64,000 bases of DNA from Nitrosovibrio sp. Nv4 (GCF_900215485.1 NZ_OCMZ01000002.1:806001-870000); one strand, 5' to 3'; positions 27,415 through 39,319 are shown, counted from the stretch's first letter. Notes: generated from the sequence alone by a model not told the origin. Numbers and translations are program-made.

Positions 27415-28326
27415 CTACTCTCGATTCATCCTTGCGGAAAGCAGACTGGCCGAAACGATCATCGCGCCGCCAAGCCATTCCCTGAGCGCCATTACCTCGT
27501 CAGTCAGAAAATACGCCGCAACCGCCGCGGCGACCAGTTCGACCAACATAATTACAATAGCCCGATTCGCGGGAGTATGTGTGAGACCATATTGCACAAT
27601 CACACTCAGCGCAAACACCACCAGTCCTACTCCCAGCAGGAGCAGATACGTTTTGGTAGAGATATCACTCAAAACGGGCAGGTCCGCCAGAAAGAGGCTG
27701 TACCCGAATGCTATCAGTGCAACTCCGATCCACACCGCCACCGATTTCAATTGAACACTGTGGTATTGGTCTTTGCGACTCAGCACGTTTGAGAGCGCAA
27801 ACGTGAAACCGGCTGACAGCCCCATCCAGTCACCGTAGGAGGAATGCAGCGAAACACCATTGTCGGGCTGCCACAACATGATTATCGCGCCGGCGAGAGA
27901 AAAAGCAATAACCAGATACCCATGCAGGCTCAACACCTCGTTCAGCAGGAAGCGTGCAAATACGATAGTCCACAGCGGCGCGAGATAGAATAGCAGCAAG
28001 ACCCGCATGATTTCGCCGTGGATCACCCCAAGCACGTAAGCGAGATTGGTCCAGCCTGCGAACAACGCTATGCCGAACAACAAATGGGATCCGCCGCTGC
28101 CAGGCATCTGCGTTTTCCGCAGGTGCTTCCGAAATACGACCAATCCCAGCAGCAAGGCCATAACATAGGTGATCGCGGTTGCAACCGGCCCACTTATCCC
28201 GGCTTGTTCAAGTAATCGGTACGGATACCACAGCAGACCCCAGATAACGGCACCGATGAGCAGAGCTGCCACCGGTAAGACATTTTGGCTGTTTTGCCCA
28301 TTTTGTTTATTTTGATTGGTTGGCAA
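27415..28326 (-). CDS. EamA/DMT-superfamily permease
   Basis: 303 residues with ten predicted membrane segments in two EamA repeats. Repeat 1 begins VAALLIGAVIWGLLWYPYRLL; repeat 2 begins near GDWMGLSAGFTFALSNVLS. These are drug/metabolite transporters of the inner membrane, often exporting amino acids or metabolites. The N-terminus is Asn/Gln-rich (NQNKQNGQNSQN), which is unusual but short. It is followed 76 bp downstream by the hydroxyacid dehydrogenase and is divergent from dapC. The substrate is unknown. Confidence 0.88.
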   Translation of the reverse strand: MPTNQNKQNGQNSQNVLPVAALLIGAVIWGLLWYPYRLLEQAGISGPVATAITYVMALLLGLVVFRKHLRKTQMPGSGGSHLLFGIALFAGWTNLAYVLGVIHGEIMRVLLLFYLAPLWTIVFARFLLNEVLSLHGYLVIAFSLAGAIIMLWQPDNGVSLHSSYGDWMGLSAGFTFALSNVLSRKDQYHSVQLKSVAVWIGVALIAFGYSLFLADLPVLSDISTKTYLLLLGVGLVVFALSVIVQYGLTHTPANRAIVIMLVELVAAAVAAYFLTDEVMALREWLGGAMIVSASLLSARMNRE

Positions 28327-28412
28327 GGCGCCTGCCCTTTATAATCCTGCTTCGATCAATGACTCAACTTCGGGAATAATGGTTTCAGTACCAGCCTTCT
28401 CCAGCCTTTAAA

Positions 28413-29606
28413 TTGAATCCCAATCTCGACCGCCTGCAACCCTACCCCTTCCAGAAGCTCAACAAGTTGTTCGAGGGAATCGAGCCGGAGCCGGCTTTTT
28501 CTTCCATCAATCTACACATTGGCGAGCCCAAGCACGCAACTCCCGACTTCATTCGCCAGGTTCTAACGGACAACCTCGCGAAAATGGCCCACTATCCCAC
28601 CACGGCTGGAGCAAGGTCGCTGCGTACAAGTATCGGAACCTGGTTGATGCAGCGCTATCAGTTGCCTGCGATCGATCCGGACACGCAGATTCTGCCCGTT
28701 AACGGGAGCCGAGAAGCACTGTTCTCTTTTGCCCAGACAGTGATTGATCCGTCACTTTCAGAAGCCATTGTAGTTTGTCCGAACCCGTTTTATCAGATAT
28801 ACGAAGGCGCGGCCTTGTTGGCAGGGGCCACGCCTTATTTCCTGAATACGCTCCCACAAAATAATTTTGTACTCGACTATGCGCAACTGCCCGAGGACGT
28901 ATGGTCGCGCACACAACTTGTGTATGTCTGTTCACCGGCCAATCCCACTGGCAGAGTAATGTCGAAGGATGAGTGGCGACAGTTGTTCGAGCTTTCAGAT
29001 CGTCATGGCTTTATTATTGCCTCGGACGAGTGCTACGCGGAAATTTATTTCGACGAAAACGGGCGGCCCCTTGGCGCGCTCGAAGCTGCTCATCATTTTG
29101 GCCTCAGCGGCTTTTCCCGGCTTGTCGTATTTGGGAGTCTCTCGAAAAGATCCAATGTGCCGGGGATGCGTTCAGGATTTGTAGCAGGCGACGCAGCGAT
29201 ACTGGAACAGTTCCTGCTCTATCGCACTTACCATGGAAGCGCCATGAATCCGGCAGTGCAGGCCGCCAGCGAGGCGGCATGGGACGACGAGCTTCATGTT
29301 ATCGAGAACCGCCGCCTTTACCGGGAGAAATTTGCCGCGGTGATTGAGCTGCTGAGGGGAACGTTGCAAATTTCCATGCCTGACGCAGCCTTTTACTTGT
29401 GGATAAAAACGCCGATTAGTGACATCGAGTTCGCCCGCCAGCTCTATCGTGATTATAATGTAAAGGTTTTGCCGGGCAGTTATCTGGCGCGGTATGCGCA
29501 TGGGATTAATCCTGGCGAAAATTTCGTTCGCATCGCCTTGGTCGCCCCGTTGGCGGAATGCGTAGCCGCGGTCGAGCGGATAAAAATGCTGGTATCTTCT
29601 CTATAG
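28413..29606 (+). CDS. dapC: Succinyldiaminopimelate transaminase
   Basis: 397 residues, fold-type I PLP aminotransferase. The PLP lysine lies in [25 protein letters not shown] and [10 protein letters not shown] hold other cofactor contacts. The opening [15 protein letters not shown] is typical of betaproteobacterial DapC. It makes N-succinyl-LL-diaminopimelate for lysine and murein. The frame has no usable ATG: an in-frame stop lies at 28377, so TTG at 28413 is the probable start, with no convincing Shine-Dalgarno. dapD follows after 37 bp and dapE a little further on, giving three consecutive pathway genes. Confidence 0.95.
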   Translation: MNPNLDRLQPYPFQKLNKLFEGIEPEPAFSSINLHIGEPKHATPDFIRQVLTDNLAKMAHYPTTAGARSLRTSIGTWLMQRYQLPAIDPDTQILPVNGSREALFSFAQTVIDPSLSEAIVVCPNPFYQIYEGAALLAGATPYFLNTLPQNNFVLDYAQLPEDVWSRTQLVYVCSPANPTGRVMSKDEWRQLFELSDRHGFIIASDECYAEIYFDENGRPLGALEAAHHFGLSGFSRLVVFGSLSKRSNVPGMRSGFVAGDAAILEQFLLYRTYHGSAMNPAVQAASEAAWDDELHVIENRRLYREKFAAVIELLRGTLQISMPDAAFYLWIKTPISDIEFARQLYRDYNVKVLPGSYLARYAHGINPGENFVRIALVAPLAECVAAVERIKMLVSSL

Positions 29607-29643
29607 CTGCGGAATCAGAATAACCGGAATTCAAAGGAAAACC

Positions 29644-30465
29644 ATGGATCAGCTCCAAAGCACCATTGAAGAAGCATTTGAACGTCGTGCTGAAATCACT
29701 CCACGTAATGTCGAGGCAAAACTCAAGGAGTCCGTTACGCAGGTATTGGAAATGCTCGACAGCGGCAAACTGCGGGTAGCGGAAAAAACCGACGGCGAGT
29801 GGAAGACACATCAATGGATCAAAAAAGCCGTGTTGCTTTCTTTTCGAATGGAGGATAACAGCTTTATCAAGGGCGGCTTTTCCAATTATTTCGATAAGGT
29901 GCCCTCCAAATTTGCGGATTACAGTTCCAAGGATTTTCGTAACGGCGGCTTCCGGGTCGTACCTCCCGCAGCAGTGCGAAAAGGCTCGTTCATCGCCGGC
30001 AATGTAGTTCTGATGCCCTCATACGTCAATATTGGGGCCTATGTTGATGAAGGTGCGATGGTCGATACCTGGGCTACTGTGGGCTCTTGCGCGCAGATCG
30101 GTAAAAATGTGCATCTTTCGGGCGGTGTGGGGATAGGCGGCGTGCTTGAGCCAGTGCAGGCGAATCCCACTATCATTGAAGATAACTGCTTCATTGGCGC
30201 ACGCTCTGAAATTGTCGAAGGCGTGGTTGTTGGGGAAAACTCGGTCATTTCCATGGGCGTCTATATTGGCCAAAGCACCAAAATTTATCACCGGGGAACC
30301 GGCGAAATAACCTACGGCCGTATTCCACCCGGATCAGTGGTGGTTTCAGGAAACCTGCCTTCTTCAGATGGAAAATACAGCCTTTATTGCGCTGTCATCG
30401 TTAAGCAGGTGGATGCCAAAACCCGTGCAAAAACCGGTATCAACGAACTGCTGCGCGGGATTTAA
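29644..30465 (+). CDS. dapD: Tetrahydrodipicolinate N-succinyltransferase
   Basis: 273 residues, the normal DapD length. A left-handed beta-helix of hexapeptide repeats spans ~100-230 ([22 protein letters not shown], then [10 protein letters not shown]). It transfers succinyl from succinyl-CoA to tetrahydrodipicolinate, the step before DapC. AAGGAAAACC immediately precedes the ATG. It is placed 37 bp after dapC and should be cotranscribed. A dispersed repeat lies between it and dapE. Confidence 0.98.
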   Translation: MDQLQSTIEEAFERRAEITPRNVEAKLKESVTQVLEMLDSGKLRVAEKTDGEWKTHQWIKKAVLLSFRMEDNSFIKGGFSNYFDKVPSKFADYSSKDFRNGGFRVVPPAAVRKGSFIAGNVVLMPSYVNIGAYVDEGAMVDTWATVGSCAQIGKNVHLSGGVGIGGVLEPVQANPTIIEDNCFIGARSEIVEGVVVGENSVISMGVYIGQSTKIYHRGTGEITYGRIPPGSVVVSGNLPSSDGKYSLYCAVIVKQVDAKTRAKTGINELLRGI

Positions 30466-30542
30466 CCGGCGAATTGTCATTTTTCTCGGCAGTCGTGCGC
30501 CTCTATCCCTATTGCTTACTTGACAGACAAAACATCATGAAT

Positions 30543-31859
<1,317 letters not shown>

Positions 31860-31922
31860 TGATCGACATCCCAACTATTGATGAATCGACAGGGATAGCG
31901 GGACCGATAATCAGCTTACTGT

Positions 31923-32402
31923 TTATTTCCTTCGCGAGCCTTTCACGCGTAGCCGACGGTAAATGGCGTAGGTAGCGGTGAGCAGCAGCCAGGTGTAGAG
32001 ATTGGTCGCCACATCGTCGAGCACGATTCCCAGGCCTCCCGCGACACTTTCCATTTGAGCGGTAGGGGGAGGCTTGAGACCGTCCAGTACTCGACTGGTG
32101 AAGAAGGCGCCGATCAGCATCGGTGGGTGCCGAGCTATTGCCTGGCCGGCCACGGCAGCCGGAAATGTGAGGAATTCATCGGCGACGATCCGGCTGTCAT
32201 CTTTTCCTCCCATCGTGTGGGAGGCGCAGAGAGACACAGCGAGTATAATCAGGCCAGCGGACATGAACAGTTGTACTCGTCGTGACTGGCGCAGGATAAG
32301 CCACGCCAGAACGATGCCAGGGAGGGCTCCAAAGGTACCAGGAAACAGGGGGAGCTGGCCCAGCCCGAATCCCGTCGCCAACCCGGTAATGAAATCACTC
32401 AT
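31923..32402 (-). CDS. pgpA: Phosphatidylglycerophosphatase A family protein
   Basis: About 159 residues from ATG 32402 (MSDFITGLATGFGLGQLPLFPGTFG). That N-terminal glycine/proline pattern and the C-terminal LKPPPTAQMESVAGGLGIVLDDVATNLYTW match PgpA. Three to four membrane helices are apparent. It dephosphorylates phosphatidylglycerol phosphate in the inner membrane. The frame is open back to 32441, but the extra 13 residues are not family-like. It is convergent with dapE and divergent from prmB. Confidence 0.88.
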   Translation of the reverse strand: MSDFITGLATGFGLGQLPLFPGTFGALPGIVLAWLILRQSRRVQLFMSAGLIILAVSLCASHTMGGKDDSRIVADEFLTFPAAVAGQAIARHPPMLIGAFFTSRVLDGLKPPPTAQMESVAGGLGIVLDDVATNLYTWLLLTATYAIYRRLRVKGSRRK

Positions 32403-32623
32403 GAAAATATCATGGCAGCAGCTAGCCGTCCCGCGTCCCATTATTACCTCAGTAGCGGGAGGCCATGCAACATTTGTTAAATTACGTAACAGCCGTCAGC
32501 TTGAGCATAAGGCACATTTCAAATAGATGAGGGTGAATAAATGAAAACCGGTTTTTGCCTGGGTATACTGATTATCCCTGTTCCCGCATTCGCTGCGGGT
32601 TAGGATACTCTCTAATAAACTTC

Positions 32624-33520
32624 ATGTTCACTCAGGCCAATACCCAACTGGAAACCATCCGCGATCTTCTACGCTTCGCGGTAAGCCGCTTTAATGAGGC
32701 CGTCCTGTTTTTCGGCCATGGCTCGGCGTCAGCCTATGATGAAGCGGTTTATCTCATTCTCCATACATTGCACCTGCCGCTTGACCGACTGGAACCATTT
32801 CTTGATGCACGTCTCACTACAGCCGAACTGGAGCAGGTGCTGAGAATAATCGAACGCCGCGTTACAGAAAAAATTCCTGCCGCTTACCTCACCAATGAAG
32901 CATGGCTTGGAGACTTCAGTTTTTACGTGGATGAGCGCGTGATCATCCCACGCTCCTTCATTGCGGAATTGCTGCAAAACCAGCTCGCTCCATGGGTAGA
33001 AGAACCCGATGACGTCCACTCCGCGCTTGATCTTTGTACCGGTTCAGGATGTCTTGCCATATTGCTTGCCCATGCATTTCCAAACGCCATGATAGATGCC
33101 ATAGACATCTCGCATGAGGCGCTCCAGGTCGCACAAAAAAATGTAATGGATTATAACCTGGAGCATAAAATCAGCCTTATTCAATCCGATTTATTCACTG
33201 ACCTGGCGGAACGCCGCTACGACCTTGTTATCAGCAACCCGCCTTATGTCGGAGCAGAAGCAATGATGGTGCTTCCCGAAGAGTATCTTCATGAACCGCG
33301 TAATGCCTTGGCAAGCGGCGAAGATGGGCTGGAGACAACACGGGCAATATTACGAAGCGCAGCAAACCACTTAACCGATCGAGGAATGCTGATCGTCGAG
33401 ATTGGCCACAACAAGAAAATTCTGGAACACGCTTTCCCACATACGCCTTTCACCTGGCTCGAGACCAGCGCTGGGGACGAATTTGTTTTCCTGCTGAAAC
33501 GAGATCAGCTTCCTCAATAG
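32624..33520 (+). CDS. prmB: Ribosomal protein uL3 glutamine N5-methyltransferase
   Basis: About 298 residues from ATG 32624; upstream in-frame codons to 32555 include no convincing start. SAM-binding motif I is LDLCTGSGCLAI and the catalytic NPPY motif is VISNPPYVGAEAM. The N-terminal helical domain (LRFAVSRFNEAVLFFGHG) and AYDEAVYLILH separate PrmB from PrmC. It methylates a glutamine of ribosomal protein L3. It is convergent with rluB, and the region between carries repeat R2 and a perfect hairpin. Confidence 0.93.
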   Translation: MFTQANTQLETIRDLLRFAVSRFNEAVLFFGHGSASAYDEAVYLILHTLHLPLDRLEPFLDARLTTAELEQVLRIIERRVTEKIPAAYLTNEAWLGDFSFYVDERVIIPRSFIAELLQNQLAPWVEEPDDVHSALDLCTGSGCLAILLAHAFPNAMIDAIDISHEALQVAQKNVMDYNLEHKISLIQSDLFTDLAERRYDLVISNPPYVGAEAMMVLPEEYLHEPRNALASGEDGLETTRAILRSAANHLTDRGMLIVEIGHNKKILEHAFPHTPFTWLETSAGDEFVFLLKRDQLPQ

Positions 33521-33563
33521 GTACCCAGGAATTAGCGTAGATCAAGTTTGCTGCTATATAAAT

Positions 33564-33659
33564 GTCATACCTGGGGAATCGGGTATCCGAAGAAGTGGGG
33601 GGCACCCCATTCGTTGATTGTTTTGAAACTGGATTCCGGGTCAAGGACCTGGAATAACG
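33564..33659. repeat. Dispersed intergenic repeat, copy R2 (reverse orientation)
   Basis: Read on the minus strand it gives CTTGACCCGGAATCCAGT, a variable middle of ~45 bp, then GGATACCCGATTCCCCAGGT and ATGAC, matching copy R1 end to end. It lies between the convergent ends of prmB and rluB. Confidence 0.7.
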
Positions 33660-33671
33660 AATGATTTGGAT

Positions 33672-33695
33672 CGATTCCGGTTCAAACCGGAATCG
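33672..33695. terminator. Perfect hairpin between convergent prmB and rluB
   Basis: Arms CGATTCCGGTT and AACCGGAATCG are perfect reverse complements of 11 bp around a 2-base centre. It shares the TTCCGG/CCGGAA core of the neighbouring dispersed repeat. There is no downstream T-run on either strand, so it may be a transcript-end stabiliser or repeat debris rather than an intrinsic terminator. Confidence 0.4.
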
Positions 33696-33754
33696 TAAGT
33701 TGTTTAGGCTGATTTCGGGTCAATCGGGTAGAACCAAATTTCTATCCTGCGGAA

Positions 33755-34645
33755 TTAATAACCAACCAGTTCCAGGAGCCGCGTTATCTCGGTCTCGTCC
33801 AACTCCATCCATTTTCCACGTTTCAAGCGCGGGGGCAGATTTATCGGACCGAAGCGAACTCGCATCAGTCGGCTTACTGTCATCCCGACCGTTTCAAACA
33901 TGCGGCGTACTTCACGATTCCTGCCTTCCTTCAATATCACTCGATACCAGTGGTTGGAACCCTCGCCACCTTCATCCGACAAGTAATCGAATTTTGCTGG
34001 GCCGTCTTCCAGTTCCACCCCTGTAGTCAGCCGTTCCGCTACTTCCGGAGTCAGACGACCCATAATCCGCACCGCATACTCGCGCTCGACTTCGAAACGC
34101 GGGTGCATTAGGCGGTTAGCCAATTCCCCGTCAGTGGTAAAAATCAGCAATCCGCTGGTGTTGTAATCCAATCGACCGATAGCTATCCATTTGGATGACC
34201 GCAGTTGCGGCAGCTTATCGAATACTGAAGGACGGTCTTGAGGATCATCGCGACTGACTATTTCCCCTTCCGGCTTGTGATAAAGCATGACCCGCGGCAG
34301 ACGCCCGCTGGACTTCAAATGAATGGTGCGCTTCCCCACCCGTACAATATCTTCGGGCCCAACACGGTCGCCTATGTTCGCAATCTTTCCGTTGATGGTT
34401 GCCTGTCCGGCAGCGATCAATTCCTCCATTTCGCGGCGCGAGCCCAGCCCGGCTTGCGCCAGCAGTTTATGCAGTTTTTGCGTTTTGGCTGGAGGGGATG
34501 CGGGGCCGTCGATAGAGCGGGCCACCGCGGGCGTTTTCTTCCTTATCGGTCCAGGCGACGAGTGTGATTTCGGCTGCGGCGTTGCCGATTTCGGGGGCTT
34601 CGATGACTTGGAGTGCTTTAAGGGCTTCGATAGCATGGCTTTCAT
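33755..34645 (-). CDS. rluB: 23S rRNA pseudouridine synthase B
   Basis: 296 residues. A low-complexity basic N-terminus (~1-55, rich in Ser, Pro, Lys) precedes an S4 RNA-binding domain (QKLHKLLAQAGLGSRREMEELI) and the RsuA-family catalytic domain with the aspartate in GRLDYNTSGLLIFT. C-terminal EGRNREVRRMFE and MRVRFGPI are typical of RluB (position 2605) rather than RsuA. It lies downstream of recR on the same strand, separated by 159 bp containing a half repeat. Confidence 0.95.
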   Translation of the reverse strand: MKAMLSKPLKHSKSSKPPKSATPQPKSHSSPGPIRKKTPAVARSIDGPASPPAKTQKLHKLLAQAGLGSRREMEELIAAGQATINGKIANIGDRVGPEDIVRVGKRTIHLKSSGRLPRVMLYHKPEGEIVSRDDPQDRPSVFDKLPQLRSSKWIAIGRLDYNTSGLLIFTTDGELANRLMHPRFEVEREYAVRIMGRLTPEVAERLTTGVELEDGPAKFDYLSDEGGEGSNHWYRVILKEGRNREVRRMFETVGMTVSRLMRVRFGPINLPPRLKRGKWMELDETEITRLLELVGY

Positions 34646-34767
34646 CTATATCTCACTTTCAAGCTCTGCAATGTCTGCGTTCATTGTTCGGCAACGAATA
34701 ATACAAACGGAATACCGGTGAAGGCCTGTACGATGGCATACAAAACACGTCAGGATTGATTTGGGGC

Positions 34768-34794
34768 GGATCCTGGGCTCAAGCCAGGAATGAC
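34768..34794. repeat. Half copy of the dispersed repeat (R3)
   Basis: The minus strand reads GTCATTCCTGGCTTGAGCCC, close to the CATTCCGGCTTGACCCGG arm of copies R1 and R2; the second arm is absent. It sits between recR and rluB. Confidence 0.5.
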
Positions 34795-34804
34795 AATAAA
34801 ATAA

Positions 34805-35404
34805 TCACGAAATCTCTCTGCGTTCAAAGACGGCCTGCGCCAGTGTACCGCTATCCACGTGTTCCAGCTCCCCTCCCACCGGCAATCCACGCGCAATGCG
34901 GGTTATTTTCAGGTCCTTATTACTTAGAAGCTCGCTGATATAATGGGCGGTTGCCTCGCCTTCCACCGTGAAATTGGTGGCCAGCACAACTTCCCTTACT
35001 ACATCGTCCTGAGCCCGCTTCACCAGCCGATCAAGATGAATTTCCCTCGGGCCAATACCATCCAATGGCGAAAGTCTGCCCATCAGCACGAAATACATAC
35101 CCTTGTAACAGTGTGCCTGCTCCATCATCAGCAGGTCGGCGGGCATCTCAACTACACATAGCAATGCCGCGTCGCGTCGTGGGGAACGACATAACTCACA
35201 TATTATGTCTTCGGTGAAGTTGTTACATTTCTCGCAATGCTTGATATGCTCCAGCGCATAATCAAGCGAACTGGCAAGGCGCTGCGCCCCGGCGTGATCG
35301 CGTTGCAACAGGTGATAGGCCATACGTTGGGCTGATCTGGGGCCCACGCCCGGCAGGCAGCGTAAAGCATCGATCAGTTCATCGAGGCTGGTTGGCGCTT
35401 TCAC
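34805..35404 (-). CDS. recR: Recombination mediator protein RecR
   Basis: 199 residues, normal length. Helix-hairpin-helix [22 protein letters not shown], a four-cysteine zinc finger [16 protein letters not shown], a Toprim domain ([16 protein letters not shown]) and the C-terminal [25 protein letters not shown] are all present. It acts with RecFO to load RecA at gaps. It follows ybaB and dnaX on the same strand, the widely conserved dnaX-ybaB-recR order. Confidence 0.98.
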   Translation of the reverse strand: MKAPTSLDELIDALRCLPGVGPRSAQRMAYHLLQRDHAGAQRLASSLDYALEHIKHCEKCNNFTEDIICELCRSPRRDAALLCVVEMPADLLMMEQAHCYKGMYFVLMGRLSPLDGIGPREIHLDRLVKRAQDDVVREVVLATNFTVEGEATAHYISELLSNKDLKITRIARGLPVGGELEHVDSGTLAQAVFERREIS

Positions 35405-35516
35405 TTAAGCGAAACAAGGAGAAACACTGAAATGTGGATATCCTGTGGCGGAAAATGGCCGTTGCCGGTATAGGGAATATGGTGCCACTGGAATGTGTTA
35501 TATCGTTCAGATAAAA

Positions 35517-35843
35517 CTAAAATGGCAGTTTCATCCCTGGCGGCAAGGACAGGCCCGAGGTGAAGCCCGCCATTTTTTCCTGAGTGGTGGATTCGACCCG
35601 TCGCACGGCATCGTTTACCGCAGCGGCAATCAGATCTTCCAGCATGTCCTTATCGTCGCCGATGAGGCTGCTGTCAATGTTGACGCGCTTCACATCATAG
35701 CGGCAAGTCATCACTACCTTGACCATCCCGGCCCCGGATTGCCCTTCGACTTCTATCGAAGCCAATTTCTCCTGCATGCTTTTCATGTTTTCCTGCATTT
35801 GCTGAGCCTGTTTCATCAGATTGCCCAAGCCGCCTTTCATCAT
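35517..35843 (-). CDS. ybaB: YbaB/EbfC nucleoid-associated protein
   Basis: 108 residues, normal length. [20 protein letters not shown] and the core [26 protein letters not shown] are characteristic. It binds DNA as a dimer and is always coupled to dnaX and recR. GGAGG lies immediately upstream of ATG with a spacing suitable for translation, and dnaX ends 11 bp before. Confidence 0.97.
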   Translation of the reverse strand: MMKGGLGNLMKQAQQMQENMKSMQEKLASIEVEGQSGAGMVKVVMTCRYDVKRVNIDSSLIGDDKDMLEDLIAAAVNDAVRRVESTTQEKMAGFTSGLSLPPGMKLPF

Positions 35844-35854
35844 TTTTTCCTCCG

Positions 35855-37543
35855 CTATTGAATGGGTTTGATCGAAGAAACGATCAGTTTTGCATCGAAG
35901 TGCTCCACCATGTCCCGAACAAACGGGTCTGATTCGATGGCCGCGACCGCCTGAGACTGCCTCTCCCGCTTTTCACGATCCTCCAGCTCCGCAGCGGTAT
36001 GGCCTGTGACGATCCCAACCGAGAACTTCAGCCGAACCGGCTTACCCAGGCGTTCCCTCAGCGCAGCTTGCATTCTGTCCTGATAGGCTTTATCGAGCAG
36101 GTGCTTATGCATCTCCGGCACACAAAATTCGATTTCGTTCGGTGAAACATTCTTCACTTCACAGTGTTGAGCCAGCATTTTCGTCATGCCGCTCAACTTT
36201 AACTGGTTTACCATCGCCACCCAGTCGCTGCTGAATGAGCTTATGTCAGAGTCCGGTTTGTCAAATGTTTCTGCTGCCGCTGCGGTCGCTGCAATCTCTA
36301 CTGTTTCTGGTGCCTTTTGTGTCTTTGCTATCTCTATATCTATGGTCGGTGCGGCCTTTGCGCTCTCCGCAGCCCGTGAAGGCTTTGGGATTGAGGTCGA
36401 GGGGAGATTCATCCTTGCATCGGGCTTCCCCATCGCTTCCGATACGTTCGATATGCTGTCCGGCATGAAAGCCAGCATCCGCATCAGCGTCATCGTGAAA
36501 CCGGCATACTCATCCGGTGCCCGGCTCAAGTCATCCCGGCCGTGTATGGCGATCTGATAGAACAACTGAATATCTTCCGGCATGTACATTTTTGCCAGCG
36601 CGAAAATCTGCTCACGCTCCGGGGCATCCTCCCCGATGGCTTCCGGCACGATTTGCGCCAGAGCAAGACGGTGTAATAACGTTGCCAGATCCTGTAGGGC
36701 CGTATCAAATGATAGACTGCGGGTTTCCATCGCATCGGCAATCTCTAGCATTCGGGCGCCTTCTTTTAGTGCCAGTGCATACAGCAGATCATAAAGATAG
36801 CTTTGATCAATAGCACCGAGCATGTCGCGCACCCCGGTTTCTTCTATCTTGCCCTCTCCGAAAGCAATCGCCTGATCCAGGATGCTCAAGGCGTCACGCA
36901 TACTTCCCTGCGCCGAACGCGCCAGCAACTGTAACGATGTCGCATCGCAACTTATATGCTCCTGTTCCAGCACATGCTTGAGGTGCGCAGCGATCAGCGG
37001 CAGCGGAATCTGCTTCAGGTTGAATTGCAGACAACGAGATAGAACGGTTACGGGAATCTTCTGCGGATCGGTAGTGGCGAGTATGAACTTGACGTGTTCC
37101 GGCGGCTCTTCCAGGGTCTTCAGCATGGCATTGAAAGCCGATTTGGAGAGCATGTGTACTTCATCAATAATATAAATTTTGTAACGGGCTACTGTAGGGG
37201 CGTAAAGTGCGTTTTCCAGCAGTTCACGCATCTTTTCCACCTGCGTATTGGAGGCGGCATCCATCTCGATCAAATCAACGAAACGACCACCATCAATTTC
37301 GGTACAGGCGGAACATACGCCGCAAGGTGTTGGCGTAATGCCTGCCTGACAGTTAAGAGCCTTTGCTAAAATACGTGCAATAGTCGTCTTGCCGATGCCA
37401 CGTGTGCCGGTAAACAGGTATGCGTGATGCAACCGCCTTTGTTCAAGCGCATTGGTAAGCGCTCTTACCACGTGATCCTGTCCGGTCAGTTCGGAAAAGC
37501 GCTTTGGGCGCCATTTGCGGGCAAGAACCTGAGTCTGGGACAC
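35855..37543 (-). CDS. dnaX: DNA polymerase III subunit gamma/tau
   Basis: 562 residues. Walker A is [11 protein letters not shown], a zinc module [10 protein letters not shown] follows, and Walker B is IIDEVHML with the sensor [10 protein letters not shown]. Domain III and an Ala/Lys/Pro-rich linker (~370-430) lead to the C-terminal tau region. It is the clamp-loader ATPase. It starts the dnaX-ybaB-recR operon, and the 4.5S RNA gene lies about 150 bp upstream on the same strand, a common arrangement. I saw no obvious slippery A-run for a gamma form. Confidence 0.98.
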   Translation of the reverse strand: MSQTQVLARKWRPKRFSELTGQDHVVRALTNALEQRRLHHAYLFTGTRGIGKTTIARILAKALNCQAGITPTPCGVCSACTEIDGGRFVDLIEMDAASNTQVEKMRELLENALYAPTVARYKIYIIDEVHMLSKSAFNAMLKTLEEPPEHVKFILATTDPQKIPVTVLSRCLQFNLKQIPLPLIAAHLKHVLEQEHISCDATSLQLLARSAQGSMRDALSILDQAIAFGEGKIEETGVRDMLGAIDQSYLYDLLYALALKEGARMLEIADAMETRSLSFDTALQDLATLLHRLALAQIVPEAIGEDAPEREQIFALAKMYMPEDIQLFYQIAIHGRDDLSRAPDEYAGFTMTLMRMLAFMPDSISNVSEAMGKPDARMNLPSTSIPKPSRAAESAKAAPTIDIEIAKTQKAPETVEIAATAAAAETFDKPDSDISSFSSDWVAMVNQLKLSGMTKMLAQHCEVKNVSPNEIEFCVPEMHKHLLDKAYQDRMQAALRERLGKPVRLKFSVGIVTGHTAAELEDREKRERQSQAVAAIESDPFVRDMVEHFDAKLIVSSIKPIQ

Positions 37544-37697
37544 GATATTGAACGACGACTATTATGGAATGAATTTGAAGGCTGAAAAGAATGCAGGATC
37601 TGTTGTGCTTAACAATCTCGAGGTGAAGTAGAACCGGCTTGACGCCGGCTCCACCAGGCCATCCATCTGCACCATCTCTCTATGCAAGCAAAGGGGT

Positions 37698-37793
37698 GGC
37701 GAGCCTGACCCCCGGCACTTGCAGAATATAGCTGTGGCTGCTTCCTTCCGGACCTGACCAGGTTCACTATTATGCAATGCGGGGAGGCCCGCC
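37698..37793 (-). ncRNA. ffs: Signal recognition particle 4.5S RNA
   Basis: The minus strand holds the universal SRP core CAGGTCCGGAAGGAAGCAGC between complementary arms: 5' GGCGGGCCTCCCCGCATTGCA and 3' TGCAAGTGCCGGGGGTCAGG with CTCGCC. The hairpin spans about 96 nt. It binds Ffh through the GGAA-tetraloop region for co-translational targeting. Ends are set by the outermost GGCG/CGCC pairing. Being just upstream of dnaX is typical. Confidence 0.95.
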
Positions 37794-38500
37794 ATAAAAA
37801 CTGAAAGTCAAACAACGCCAAAATAAAAATTATAACATGCATGGGCAGCGGCCTTATCCTGCTTATGCAGAAGTAGTCCGGCAAACTCTGAATCCCTGAT
37901 TTTTCGCTCAGTGCCAGCAGTTCCTCGCCATTCTCTAGACATCGAAATCATAATACCGAGCATCCCAACCTGGCACATCATCCATTACGCCTCCATGATA
38001 GCGTCCAGAAATTCGAACGGCAATGAATTCTAGGTCTGAGAGCACAGTGAGATCCAGTCAAAACGTTATCGGCCTCGGTCCGGCGCCCATCGGCGGCACG
38101 CTACGACTACTTGCAATTTGCCAATGGTAATATTGCCCAATGATTTCTTTATGCAATGGATTACTGCCTGCACAGCCCGCAATGCTACAAGAACGTCTTT
38201 ACGGCCAAGTATGCGAAAAGGGACAATCAAAACCGGCTTTCCGACGTATAGCACAGGAATTAATTAAGATTTAATCACAATTCTAATTGCTGCTAATGGC
38301 TAATGGGGCGTTACGTCCCGAATCGGTTAAAAATTATCTGGAATATGCCATCTGAACATAATGCGCTTATGCAGTTGATACGGCAGATTTGGATGGGATT
38401 TTTAACAACATGCCGGGCTATATTTGCTGCTTCTGCTGCTACGCGTGACTCCGCCCCTGTGTTTGGCAGAGGGCGGAGCGGTCACAGCTACAACCGAGAC
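37794..38500. other. ~700-bp region without recognisable genes
   Basis: Between ffs and amoC (both minus). AT-rich in parts. Short open frames exist on both strands (for example 38066-38254) but I recognise no family and see no ribosome binding site. The 3' end carries the amoC-proximal hairpin listed separately. Confidence 0.5.
38445..38485 (-). terminator. Stem-loop downstream of amoC
   Basis: On the plus strand CTCCGCCC (38449-38456) and GGGCGGAG (38471-38478) form an 8-bp GC-rich stem with a 14-nt loop, extended by GTGA/TCAC. It begins 16 bp after the amoC stop. It lacks a T-run, so it may terminate weakly or protect the transcript 3' end. Confidence 0.45.
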
Positions 38501-39319
38501 TTAGATAACGTCATCTAGAATGGCTCTACTTTGGTTATTCCACTGCACATCCAGAAGATTCGAGAAGCGTGCGATGATTTGTACTGCAACACCACCCGCA
38601 AACAGAGCCGCCCAGGCCAATACCACGAAGCCCCAGTGCAACGGTGCACTGAAGAGTTCTTCCATGAACCAGAAGGCATGTCCCCATTCGTTAAGACCCA
38701 CGTTCGGCAGACTCATCAGCGGGCCGGCAATAGCCATCACCAGGGGAAACGATGTGCCTTTTGCATATAGCGGTAACCTGGTGGTTGCATACAGAAGAGA
38801 CGCAACGCCCATGATGATATACATCGGGAAAGAGCCATAGAAAAGTGGAATATGGCTTGGCGTGAAACTGGTATCACGAATGATCACCTGATGCCATGAG
38901 GCGTCTTGCTCAGTAAAGAAACTTGACCCCCAATACACAGCGAACAAGTAAACACCCAGCCACATGAGGAAATAAAAGTACCGTTTGATTTCCTTCTTCA
39001 CCGGTAAGTTGGCCAGCTGCTCCTGGGTATCGCGCGTCTTCCATACCCAACCCCATACAATCAGCGCTACAACGGGCCAGAGCATCATTTGAAATCGCCA
39101 TAGACCCATCCAGATTTGTTCAAACTCGGGCTCCATTGAGTCCATTCCGTGGGAATAGGCATAGGTGCGCTGGAACCAGACCCAGAATATTGCTATCCCC
39201 AATATGGGTAACAGTCCCAATTTGTAATACTTCGAGTCATACCATTCCGATATATCGTAGGAGGTAATATTTGCCTTCGCTTGATCTACCGCTTTGTTAC
39301 CAAGTGTAGTTGTTGACAT
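38501..39319 (-). CDS. amoC: Ammonia monooxygenase subunit C (solitary copy)
   Basis: 272 residues, normal for betaproteobacterial AmoC. It opens [32 protein letters not shown] and has about six membrane helices, with [43 protein letters not shown] (Asp/His residues of the membrane copper site region) and [14 protein letters not shown]. AmoC is a subunit of the copper enzyme oxidising ammonia to hydroxylamine. The ATG at 39319 has GGAG at 6 nt; an in-frame TTG two codons earlier is less likely. No amoA or amoB lies within 18 kb or more either side in this window. Ammonia oxidisers are known to carry such singleton amoC copies, and in Nitrosomonas one has been tied to stress recovery. Confidence 0.97.
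   Translation of the reverse strand: MSTTTLGNKAVDQAKANITSYDISEWYDSKYYKLGLLPILGIAIFWVWFQRTYAYSHGMDSMEPEFEQIWMGLWRFQMMLWPVVALIVWGWVWKTRDTQEQLANLPVKKEIKRYFYFLMWLGVYLFAVYWGSSFFTEQDASWHQVIIRDTSFTPSHIPLFYGSFPMYIIMGVASLLYATTRLPLYAKGTSFPLVMAIAGPLMSLPNVGLNEWGHAFWFMEELFSAPLHWGFVVLAWAALFAGGVAVQIIARFSNLLDVQWNNQSRAILDDVI

Noticed and set aside
37562-37795. Open frames over the 4.5S RNA gene
   Set aside because: They translate the SRP RNA itself; the conserved RNA core explains the sequence.
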